Source of the DNA: Durusdinium trenchii
Taxonomy: Eukaryota; Sar; Dinophyceae; Suessiales; Symbiodiniaceae
Assembly: GCA_963970005.1 (NCBI GenBank)
Contig: CAXAMN010025339.1
Coordinates: 579,689 to 643,688, forward strand
Direction of reading: 5' to 3'
Length of the DNA stretch: 64,000 nucleotides
Within the stretch, counting starts at the first letter, position 1; each line of letters starts with the position of its first letter. Position numbers and translations under genes: made by a program. The notes under the pieces were generated by a model. The model saw only the letters and a list, made by a program, of their open reading frames with translations, searched no databases and was not told the origin of the DNA. Below, piece after piece: positions 33,739 to 41,099 of this stretch.

Positions 33739-35004
33739 TCACTCAGAAATCCTCAATGCCTCCATCATCAGCACCATCATGAGCAGCATCATCTCCTTTT
33801 TTGGGCTGCTCATTCTGGCCTTGTGCAGGCTGCTCATTCTGCCCTCCTGCAGGCTCAGGCTCCACTGCCTGCTCAGCATCTGCAGGCTTTGGTGCACTTT
33901 CTGCATTGGGCTTGGGCTTTTTGCCTTCTGGAACTGTCTCTTCTTTTGTAGCTGTTGGCTGGAATTGGCCTTGTTCAGGCTGGGCTGGTGTGCCTTGCGC
34001 AGGCTGAGCCCTCCTTGGTTTAGGAGGTTCTGGAGGTTTTGGTCTGTGCTGGCTTTTGCTTCTTGCCCTGCACTGCCTTGGTCCAGGCTCAAGGCCTCTT
34101 CTTGCCCTCTCCTGCCTTTCCATCGCCATGGCTGCTGCCACCTGTGAATTTCTCTTTTCATTTCTTTGTTCTCACAATTGGCAACCCAATCATAAGGCTC
34201 CAAATGCCTTGGTACAGGCTCACTCCTTTGAATCAGCCTTCTCCTTTCAAACCTTCTTTTGGCTGACACTGGGCCCCTGCTCAGCCACCTAGGGTTGCCC
34301 TCATACGGGCTTTCATTCCAATCTTGCCAATCAGCATAGCCCCTCCAATCTTCCCATTGGTCATCATCCCAATGGGAAGATTCATCCTCTGATGACCAAT
34401 CATCCCAGTATTGCCACTGTGCCTTTCCAGGCTCAACCTTTGAGTACCTTGGCTGCCTTTGCTCAGGCTCTGGACTTGACCTCCAAGAAGAAGATCTGCC
34501 TTGTTCAGGCTCATTGCACCACCAACTAGAAGATCTGCCTTGCTCAGCCTGCCCATGGGACCTCCAAGAAGAAGATGTGCCTTGTTCAGGCTGGTCATGG
34601 GACCTCCAAGAAGAAGATCTGCCTTGTTCAGGCTCTTGGTGACCAGAGCCTTGTCCAGGCTGATGCCTTACCCAACCTTCAGCCCACCTATCCCAGACAG
34701 GTGGGGCAGCATCAACTGACCAATCCCCAGTGTATCCACACTGTTGGGATTGGTGCTGTATAAATTGGCCTACTTCAGGCTCATCGAACTCCAGGCAATC
34801 CAGTTCTTGCTCTTGGTCATTGGTGAGCCTTGTCCAGGCTTGGGAATCCACATCCCACAACCACCTAGTGCCCCTGAACAGCCTCACCCTCCACCAGGGA
34901 AAGCTGCCTTGGACCCCTTCCAGGAGAGTTGCCTTCTGCAGGCTCAACACCACAATCAAGAGCAAGGCCTTGTTCAGGCTGGGCAGGTGGAACAAGAAAG
35001 CCAT
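33739..35004 (-). CDS. Transposon accessory ORF C, low-complexity W/D/S-rich protein
   Basis: 421 codons from the ATG at 35004. After an N-terminus with W-rich SFPWWRVRLFRGTRWLW, it has about five imperfect peptide repeats of the type EPEQGRSSSWRS, each containing one DNA motif copy, then an acidic D/W segment (DDQWEDWRGYADW) and a Gln/Lys-rich tail. From about 34140 a second frame (33743-34141) also looks protein-like, with P/Q/A repeats and the acidic end DDGGIEDF, so the true C-terminus may lie in that frame after a frameshift or splice. Function unknown. Confidence 0.45.
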   Translation of the reverse strand: MAFLFHLPSLNKALLLIVVLSLQKATLLEGVQGSFPWWRVRLFRGTRWLWDVDSQAWTRLTNDQEQELDCLEFDEPEVGQFIQHQSQQCGYTGDWSVDAAPPVWDRWAEGWVRHQPGQGSGHQEPEQGRSSSWRSHDQPEQGTSSSWRSHGQAEQGRSSSWWCNEPEQGRSSSWRSSPEPEQRQPRYSKVEPGKAQWQYWDDWSSEDESSHWDDDQWEDWRGYADWQDWNESPYEGNPRWLSRGPVSAKRRFERRRLIQRSEPVPRHLEPYDWVANCENKEMKREIHRWQQPWRWKGRRGQEEALSLDQGSAGQEAKASTDQNLQNLLNQGGLSLRKAHQPSLNKANSSQQLQKKRQFQKAKSPSPMQKVHQSLQMLSRQWSLSLQEGRMSSLHKARMSSPKKEMMLLMMVLMMEALRISE

Positions 35005-35029
35005 GGCCAAAGCAATCTGTCCTACCCTG

Positions 35030-35545
35030 GTTGTGCCCTATATAAGCTGTGTGTAAATCTATGAGCTGTGAAGTGTGTATGAAATGGAAGTGTGTATACA
35101 TGTGATTTGCAAATGTCATGTGTGAGTCTGTGAAAGTTGAAAGTGTGGGCACCTGAAGTTTGAAGCATGAAGTGTTACAAAAATATGGCTGCGTGAAGAT
35201 ATGTCTCTGTGGGTTTGTGTGTTTTTCATCGACATGATACACAAAACATGCATGTTGCACAGGCATGCATGGCGCTTCAAAGTGTGTCATTGGTGTGGAG
35301 TGTGTGTGTGGCATGGAGCTGTCTCGGTTTGTCATGGTAGAGTGTGTGTATGTGGTGTGTTGCTGTGTGTTGCTGTGCACATGTCCATGGGATTTGTGCA
35401 TGCTTCTTGAGCCATCGGTTCATGAACCCCCTTTTAAACAGTGGCCCCCCAAAACACAAAACAGTTCTTTTAAACATGGCTGTGCCCTACCCTACATAGG
35501 CTCTTTTTTCAAAAACCACAGCGAGCAAGTGCTGAACTGTACAGT
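35030..35545. other. Motif-free TG-rich spacer inside the transposon
   Basis: This gap between ORF C and ORF D is rich in TGTG and lacks the short motif. A 178-codon minus frame through it is His/Thr-rich because it reads CACA repeats, and is probably not a gene. It could hold a promoter for ORF C; no site was recognised. Confidence 0.5.
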
Positions 35546-35676
35546 AAGGGCCTTTGCGCAGGCTGGAATCTAAAGCTGGCCTTCATGCAGGCTGTGCAAG
35601 CCAATGGTGCCTTGCTCAGGCTTCTCCCCAGTGGCCTTTGTGCTGTCTGTCCCTTGATCCTCACCAAGGGGTGCCT

Positions 35677-36591
35677 TTATGCAGGCTGTGCTGGCGAGTC
35701 CTTCAGCAGCTGATCTTTGTATGAGACCAGCTGCTTTTTCTCCAGGCTTGCCTCTTCGCAGGCTTTAGCCATAAGTGCAGACATGACTCTGTCTTGGTCA
35801 GGACCCCTAGGCAATTGCACATTCACCAGGCAAGTTGGCTTGCTGCCTTCTTCAGGCTTGGACACAATGTAAGCCTTGTTTGAAGCTTTGGTTTCCTTAA
35901 CAAACCCAAAGGAAAGGCTCTTCTTCCAACATGCCTTGGCTTTGCTTGCTGCACTTGGCCTTTTGCAGGCTGGCACTTTCTTTGGCGCTTTTTTGCATGA
36001 TGGCCTTTTTGCAGGCTCCAGATCTTGTTGTGACACTGCTGTGCTTGCAGCTGTACTTTCGATTTCCACCACCTCTTGGTCTGATGGTAGAATGGCAGCT
36101 GGGGATTCTAAAAAAGTGATAGGTGCTGGGCCTTGCTCAGGCTTCTCTTCTGCAGGCTGAAGGGCTTTCTTTTTTGGTGTCTTCTGGTTAAGCCTTCTCA
36201 CTGGCCTTTCTGCAGGCTGTGGAGTGCCAAACAGACTTTGCATCAAACCCATCAATAGACCAGAGGTTTTTTCTCCAGTCTTGAGATTTTTCCATTTTCT
36301 TCTCAGAAAGTTTTTGCATTCATGAATTTGGTTCACGATCAACTTGCATTCTGATGTGGTCAATTTATGGTTAGCTTCTTTCATTGCTTGCCTTTCCACA
36401 GGCTTGCTCAAAGCCCCATGCTTGAACCACACACCCAAAAACAATGCATGCCTTGCGCAGGCTTCTTCAGGGTCAGCTGGCCACAGGTTTGCATTGCAAG
36501 AGTCAGGGAAGCCTTTTGCAAAGGCCACCAGCTTGCTGATATCTGCCTTTATTGCAGGCTGGGGGATGGGCAGCGTTGCTTCTCCTGACAT
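35677..36591 (-). CDS. Transposon accessory ORF D, hypothetical
   Basis: 304 codons from the ATG at 36591 (MSGEATLPIPQPA), the ORF nearest the right end and so the first on the minus strand. The N-terminal half is globular-looking (FLGVWFKHGALSKPVERQAM, then NFLRRKWKNLKTG). The C-terminal half is Lys/Ala/Pro-rich with AKRPSCKKAPKKVPACKRPS, a likely nuclear, DNA-associated tail, then a charged helix. No family is recognised. It contains about ten DNA motif copies. Confidence 0.5.
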   Translation of the reverse strand: MSGEATLPIPQPAIKADISKLVAFAKGFPDSCNANLWPADPEEACARHALFLGVWFKHGALSKPVERQAMKEANHKLTTSECKLIVNQIHECKNFLRRKWKNLKTGEKTSGLLMGLMQSLFGTPQPAERPVRRLNQKTPKKKALQPAEEKPEQGPAPITFLESPAAILPSDQEVVEIESTAASTAVSQQDLEPAKRPSCKKAPKKVPACKRPSAASKAKACWKKSLSFGFVKETKASNKAYIVSKPEEGSKPTCLVNVQLPRGPDQDRVMSALMAKACEEASLEKKQLVSYKDQLLKDSPAQPA

Positions 36592-36619
36592 CTATACCTA
36601 GCTTGCTTAAAGCCAAACA

Positions 36620-36871
36620 GCTGCAACATATCAAATATCTTGTTTCCAAGAAGCGCTTTTGTGGCTTCCCAGAAGCGCTTCTTGGAGGTGGTAACATGAG
36701 TTTGGGCAGAAGCCACATTTAGAAGTAGAATCTACTTTTCATGGCTGCCAGCCAGTTTTGAGAAGATAAGATTTGTGGCTGCCAGCCATGAATCCTAGCT
36801 GCCAGCCACAAATCTTATCTTCCAGCATTGGCTTCTAGGGGGCCAGAACCTTGGAAAGTGGCTGGCAGCCA
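36620..36871. repeat. Right subterminal repeats with an 18-bp stem hairpin
   Basis: GGCTGCCAGCC-type palindromes lie at 36743-36753, 36777-36787, 36797-36807 and 36860-36870, together with AGAAGCGCTT and GAAGCCAC words. Between them AGATAAGATTTGTGGCTG (36764-36781) is perfectly repeated in reverse complement at 36803-36820, forming an 18-bp stem. Confidence 0.8.
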
Positions 36872-36894
36872 TGAAAAGTAGATTCTCGGATCCT
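36872..36894 (-). repeat. Right terminal inverted repeat of the transposon
   Basis: On the minus strand it begins AGGATCCGAGAATCTAC and is preceded by TA (36895-36896 on plus). The following plus-strand sequence continues the LINE frame with GGGATAGGCTG. Confidence 0.85.
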
Positions 36895-36896
36895 TA

Positions 36897-37186
36897 GGGA
36901 TAGGCTGTTGCGAAAGCTCAAAGTTGCGAAATTGATGCCCGTCTCGGTCAGGCAGATCTTCGCCCATGATGTACCACATCTCATTGAAGTCACCTTGAAG
37001 GCTATTCGTACTGAAATGAAGCAACTCAAACTTGCCGCAATCCGGCGATGGAGGTCAGCTATGAAGTTTGCCACCTCATCGCCCACAATTGGCAAGATTG
37101 TTTACCAGTACCTCAAGAAGAAGGGTCGTGTGGTCCCACCAAACTTGGTGGAAGATGACAATGGGAACATCATCTTATACTCATGA
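36897..37186 (+). pseudogene. LINE ORF2 segment between insertion site and reverse transcriptase
   Basis: Frame 2 continues the LINE after the transposon with basic, helical sequence (LLRKLKVAKLMPVSVRQIF, then IRRWRSAMKFATSS) to a stop at 37186. The next part continues in the reverse transcriptase frame, so a frameshift lies at about 37,180. It is the linker between endonuclease and polymerase domains. Confidence 0.6.
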
Positions 37187-40100
37187 GATGCAGATCCTCA
37201 AACAAGTGTGGCCGTACATACATGACAAAGGCCGGTCGGTGGTCCTCCCTCCCATCACAGAGGATCAACTCTGGAGACAGGCTGCCAAACATCGGCCTGA
37301 TGCGGCTGCGGGGCTTGATGCATGGCAAACACGTGAAGTGCAGGCTCTTCCACCAGCAGCGTTTAGACCTGATGCGATGCTCTTCAATGCTATTGAAGCT
37401 GGCACTCTGGAATTTCCTCAGATTCTGACGCAGGTCCGTATGGTTATTCACAACAAGGATGGCAGTGATGCTCCACTTTCCAAGCGCCTCATTTCTCTGC
37501 AATCCGTGTTCACCCTCTTGTACACGGGTCTACGCTTTGGCCAACTCCAGGAATGGCAGCAAGATATTATGCCTCCGCAACTGAAAGGGGGCATCAAAGG
37601 TAGGCTGATGTCTGAAGTGCATATGACCATGCAACTGGAGATTGATCGAGCGCACGCCTTCCAGGGCTCCTTCGCTGCCCTCAAGCTCGATAAGGCTAAG
37701 TGCTTTGATCGTTTGATGCCCAAGCTTTGCGCAGCCATTATGCTTGCCCTGGGCCTACCCAAGAATTTTGTGCGTGGGTTCCTGGCGCTGTATACAAGAA
37801 TGACGAGATTCCTGTCCTTTAAACAATGGACGCGGAAGCAGGCCATATCTACACCGAATGGTGTTGTCCAGGGATGTTCCCTCAGCCTTCTCTGCATCAA
37901 TATCCACATGGCTATTTGGGCCTGGATTGTTTGCAACATTGATGGAGTCGATTTCAGAGCTTTCATTGACGACACCTACTTGTGGACTCGGCTGCCCTCC
38001 ATTGCCAATTTGGTTGCTGCAGTCCGAGCCACGGAGCTATGGGATTCCCTTTGTGGCCAGTTTCTAAACGCTGGGAAATGTGAAATTTTTGCCACTACGG
38101 CTGATCTGCGAAAGGCTTTGAAGACTGCCTTGCCACAGATGCAACTCGTTGAGGTGGTTAACATCCTTGGGGCACATGTTCAGACCACACGGAAAAATGT
38201 TGGAAGCTTTCCGCTTACAAAGCTGCAAGCTGCGCTGCGAGACTGTGAAGCGATTCGTGCACTCCCTTGTGATGCCTACAAGTGGGCACAGATTCTGACC
38301 ACTAAGGTTCTGCCTCAGGTCGCGTTTGCACCGCAGCTTAACTTCCTCCCGAAGAGATTGCTAGCCAGATTGCAGTGCGCCATTGCGGATGCTATATGGC
38401 AAGACCGACCCAAGTGGCGATCAAACCACCTCCTACTCTGTGTCGTTCACAAAGCACATAAATTGGATCCCTTCTTGTTTCGTGCTGTCACGACAATCAT
38501 TGAATCTGCGCGGTTCTTGCGAACCTCTCACTTTGCCAGACAGTCGTGGCGAGCGATTTATGAGCAGGACCAGTTCACTTCGCAATCATGGATGATGCAG
38601 TTTAGCCAAGCATGCCATGTGCTGGACATTGAGTGGTGCAGCCCGTTTGGATTCTCGCTCCTTCAAGCACCCGAAGTTAGTTTCCTGGAGTTCTCCTTGA
38701 CTGATCTGAAGTGCATTTTGAAGAGTGTTGCTGCTCACAAGTGCTACTGTATTGCTAGCCTGATGCCAAGGAAAGACATTCACAAAGCTCAAGGGTTCCT
38801 GGACTTCAGCCTCACCCTCTCGGCTAAGAAGAAGATGTTGGCTGTTCCGAATGACAACTTCTCCTTCTCCTTTCACTGGGAGAGTGCAATCACCGGCTGT
38901 ACCCTCACAGCAGACCGTCTCGCCGCCTCAGGGCTTATTGATTCTGCCCAGTGTAGATTCTGTGGAGCTGCCAAGGAATCCTTATTCCACTTTGTGGATG
39001 AGTGTACTGCGTTGCCAGAGGATCTCCGCCAACCGTCGACCTGTTTCTTTTTCGGGCCGAACTTTGATCAGCTCGGAATTGTTGAGACTCCGGTTGAAGA
39101 CATTCGGGCAAAACTCCGAGTTTCCCAACCTTCTGAGCTGGCAGTGCATGCGTGGGGTGCACCCGTACCTAACGTACAACATGTTTGGACGGATGGGTCC
39201 GTTCAGCTAGCCAGTCATCCCTGGCTGACCGTGGCCTCCTTTGCGGTTGTTGGAGAGGATGAGCAGCTGTTGTCCGCTGGCTTAGTCCGTCATTGGAGGC
39301 TGTCCAGTTACAGTGCCGAACTATGGGCAATCCTCGCAGCGTTTGCAGGCGCTAAAGGGCCCTTGGTGATTCACACCGATTCTCAGACTGTGGTCAACCA
39401 GTTCAACGAGCTTCTCCGTTTAGGGGTGGTGCACATTGACTGGACCCATTCCAACTGGTGGGGATTTTTGCACAACCTTATCCATCAGAGAAGTGGCTTT
39501 TGTGAGTGTCCCCTTCAACTGACTTGGTGTCCTGCGCACCTTCTCGAGCACATCCCGGCAGAGAGTGTGACAGACGTTGAGGCAGCTGCTGTCGGCTCAA
39601 ATGTCCGAGACATCACTCTGAACCGATTGGCCGATCGATTTGCCAAACAACAGATTCATGTGATGGCAGGCAAGATCAAAGCCGACATCCAGGTCAAGGA
39701 GGCTGACGTCTTCGCACGCCAATTGTGGCTTGCCAAACTCAATCGTGCTTGTCGGAAACCTGAACGCCCTGCTGAATCGGAGGCTGTCGTGACACAGGCA
39801 CAGCCCCCTCGCATCCCCCTTCGACAACAATGTCCGCGATGGTCGTGGGATGTTTCTACTGACTTGTACACCTGGAAATTTCATAACGATGTGCAGATGC
39901 CCTTTTCCAACACCAAAGCCCTTTCTGAAGTGAACTTCCGCACCTTCCTGCACTTTAGCAACACATTGCAATGGCGGGTTGGTGATGGTCTGGCGTGTTC
40001 GGTTTTTGAGCTTGCCGTTCTGGCCTTCCATCAAGGCTCAAGGTTTGCCCTCCCAGCTGGAACTGTATGCACAGTACAGGCCTATGCGGCCATCATTCGT

Positions 40101-40319
40101 GCGGCCATTACTTACTGCAAAGGCAAACAGATTGCCGTTGCCCCTTCGCTCCTGCAGAAAGGGAACAAGTGCAATGGTAAGACGTTCCCTAAAGGTGCCT
40201 TGTTTGGCGCAGAAGCTTTCCTGGGCAATACGCCACTTGAGATGCTTGCTCGGGCCTTTGAAAAAGGGGCGAAGGCTACCCCTTTGTCATGGACCATTTC
40301 CTTTGACTCACTCTTGTGA
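37068..40319 (+). CDS. LINE ORF2: reverse transcriptase, zinc motif and RNase H
   Basis: An uninterrupted frame of 1083 codons; the first codon is TTG, so it is an open frame and not a proven start. The polymerase has LKLDKAKCFDRL (motif A, about residue 205), NGVVQGCSLS (motif B) and FIDDTYLW (motif C, FIDD box, about residue 298). A CRFCG...H...C zinc motif follows near residue 630. RNase H has all four acidic sites: VWTDGS, SAELWA, HTDSQT and NRLADRFA. About 220 C-terminal residues are not recognised. The enzyme copies LINE RNA at the target; RNase H removes the RNA. All key residues are present although the 5' half is broken. Confidence 0.88.
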   Translation: MPPHRPQLARLFTSTSRRRVVWSHQTWWKMTMGTSSYTHEMQILKQVWPYIHDKGRSVVLPPITEDQLWRQAAKHRPDAAAGLDAWQTREVQALPPAAFRPDAMLFNAIEAGTLEFPQILTQVRMVIHNKDGSDAPLSKRLISLQSVFTLLYTGLRFGQLQEWQQDIMPPQLKGGIKGRLMSEVHMTMQLEIDRAHAFQGSFAALKLDKAKCFDRLMPKLCAAIMLALGLPKNFVRGFLALYTRMTRFLSFKQWTRKQAISTPNGVVQGCSLSLLCINIHMAIWAWIVCNIDGVDFRAFIDDTYLWTRLPSIANLVAAVRATELWDSLCGQFLNAGKCEIFATTADLRKALKTALPQMQLVEVVNILGAHVQTTRKNVGSFPLTKLQAALRDCEAIRALPCDAYKWAQILTTKVLPQVAFAPQLNFLPKRLLARLQCAIADAIWQDRPKWRSNHLLLCVVHKAHKLDPFLFRAVTTIIESARFLRTSHFARQSWRAIYEQDQFTSQSWMMQFSQACHVLDIEWCSPFGFSLLQAPEVSFLEFSLTDLKCILKSVAAHKCYCIASLMPRKDIHKAQGFLDFSLTLSAKKKMLAVPNDNFSFSFHWESAITGCTLTADRLAASGLIDSAQCRFCGAAKESLFHFVDECTALPEDLRQPSTCFFFGPNFDQLGIVETPVEDIRAKLRVSQPSELAVHAWGAPVPNVQHVWTDGSVQLASHPWLTVASFAVVGEDEQLLSAGLVRHWRLSSYSAELWAILAAFAGAKGPLVIHTDSQTVVNQFNELLRLGVVHIDWTHSNWWGFLHNLIHQRSGFCECPLQLTWCPAHLLEHIPAESVTDVEAAAVGSNVRDITLNRLADRFAKQQIHVMAGKIKADIQVKEADVFARQLWLAKLNRACRKPERPAESEAVVTQAQPPRIPLRQQCPRWSWDVSTDLYTWKFHNDVQMPFSNTKALSEVNFRTFLHFSNTLQWRVGDGLACSVFELAVLAFHQGSRFALPAGTVCTVQAYAAIIRAAITYCKGKQIAVAPSLLQKGNKCNGKTFPKGALFGAEAFLGNTPLEMLARAFEKGAKATPLSWTISFDSLL

Positions 40320-40412
40320 GTTGATGTTGGCTTCTACAGATGGAACCCTGACCCTGGACGCGGAACGCTCCAGGGTCGCGGCAAACACCTCGTTCGGCAT
40401 GAGAGCAAAAAA

Positions 40413-40491
40413 GGAAGCTCCCCCCGCCACCTTTTGGGGAGCTTCCTTGAAGATGCGCTTGCACTATTCATTTAGTTCCTAGATTTTTAGG
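40413..40491 (+). repeat. LINE 3' end with GGAAGCTCCCC hairpin
   Basis: An 11-bp stem, GGAAGCTCCCC with GGGGAGCTTCC, spans 40413-40446 and is followed by TTGAAGATGCGCTTGCAC and TTCCTAGATTTTTAG. The same 3' module occurs at 44767-44820 and 54803-54850. A 3' hairpin could be the reverse transcriptase recognition site; that is inference. Confidence 0.75.
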
Positions 40492-40926
40492 GAAGCGTAA
40501 CCATAGATCTCGTGTTGTCCGCCAAACAACGCAAAGTTTGGCTGGTCAAAGCATCACGGAAGCATCAAAGGTCCTGGATCATTTGCTTGCAAAGCTGCGT
40601 CTGTTGTCGCCTCGGAGGCAACAACTGCACAATGCTGCACCCATATCTCACTCACCTGTATCCGATATCCTGTATCCTGTATTCCAATAATGAAACGATG
40701 CGGCCATTATCAAACAAAGGATCCTATGATGGTTGCCTTGTATTTGCTCCCCGTGAGGGAAGGTGGGGAAAAGCTGCCTCAGTCGAGGAAAAGCCGCTCC
40801 ACCCCACCACTACTCCGCCTCTCAGTGAACTCAGCTGCCGGCACCAATGCACTCTCAATCATCGTGTGGCGGACCTTTTGCCTTGGGGAATCAGATGATA
40901 CCAAATGCAAGTAGTAACAATGTTCG

Positions 40927-41051
40927 CTACTAGGAACAAGTGCCTTACTAGTAGTAACAAGTGCCTTACTACTAGTAACAATGTTTGCTATTAGAAACAA
41001 TTGTTTCTAATAGCTTCTTGTTACTACTAGTAAGGCACTTGTTCCTAGTAG
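40927..41051. repeat. Perfect 35-bp inverted repeat with inner palindrome
   Basis: CTACTAGGAACAAGTGCC... at 40927-40961 is the exact reverse complement of 41017-41051. Inside lies a perfect 26-base palindrome at 40988-41013 (CTATTAGAAACAA and its complement). The left arm word CAAGTGCCTTACTA is also directly repeated. Related CTAGTAG words occur at 24.72, 42.46, 58.55 and 62.89 kb. Confidence 0.95.
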
Positions 41052-41099
41052 TCTTACAGTACTCCTCCATGGAACATCAACGCATTTAGTGTATGCGGT

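Larger units (their letters stand above)
29708..36560 (+). repeat. Dispersed GCCTT-N(2-5)-CAGGCT motif, about 60 copies
   Basis: By hand I read 62 copies, all in this orientation, roughly one per 110 bases, from 29708 to 36560. Typical forms are GCCTTGTTCAGGCT (31291, 31748, 31803, 32912, 33968, 34498, 34579, 34621, 34967), GCCTTGCACAGGCT (30709, 31707), GCCTTTTGCAGGCT (30139, 33254, 35958) and GCCTTCTGCAGGCT (32720, 34931). The outer GCCT and AGGC can pair, leaving a loop of about five bases. Copies lie inside all four ORFs and in the spacer at 33.25-33.72 kb. None lies in the ends or in 35.03-35.54 kb. Confidence 0.9.
29513..36894 (-). mobile_element. CMC/Plavaka-like DNA transposon with GCCTT-CAGGCT motif swarm
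   Basis: About 7.4 kb inserted in LINE ORF2. The ends are inverted repeats starting AGGATCCGAGAA; over 23 bp only three positions differ. A TA flanks each end (29511-29512 and 36895-36896), so the target duplication is probably TA. Removing the element and one TA restores an open frame into the downstream LINE segment. Four minus-strand ORFs lie inside, among them a DDE-like transposase. Subterminal GGCTGCCAGCC palindromes and AGAAGCCAC repeats occur at both ends. About sixty copies of a 13-16-base motif run through the whole interior in one orientation. TA duplications are known for the Mirage branch of CMC; CACTA proper makes 3-bp duplications. Confidence 0.82.
25238..40491 (+). mobile_element. 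LINE retrotransposon split by a DNA transposon
   Basis: A plus-strand non-LTR retrotransposon: ORF1 (25.4-27.7 kb) with a C-terminal coiled coil, then ORF2 with an APE-type endonuclease (28.3-29.2 kb), reverse transcriptase, a CCHC-like zinc motif and RNase H (37.1-40.3 kb). ORF2 is interrupted at 29,511 by a 7.4-kb DNA transposon. The left limit is placed at GGACGCAGGATAG, because the short copy at 54.7 kb starts the same module. The right limit is after TTCCTAGATTTTTAG, shared with copies at 44.8 and 54.8 kb. Several stops and frameshifts in the 5' half show the copy is dead. Target duplications could not be identified. Confidence 0.88.

Noticed and set aside
34865-35401. 178-codon His/Thr-rich minus ORF.
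   Set aside because: It reads through TGTG repeats and overlaps the start of ORF C in another frame.
29708-36560. The repeated motif as a CRISPR-like array.
   Set aside because: The repeat is only 13-16 bases, spacing is irregular, copies lie inside coding sequence, and the genome is eukaryotic.
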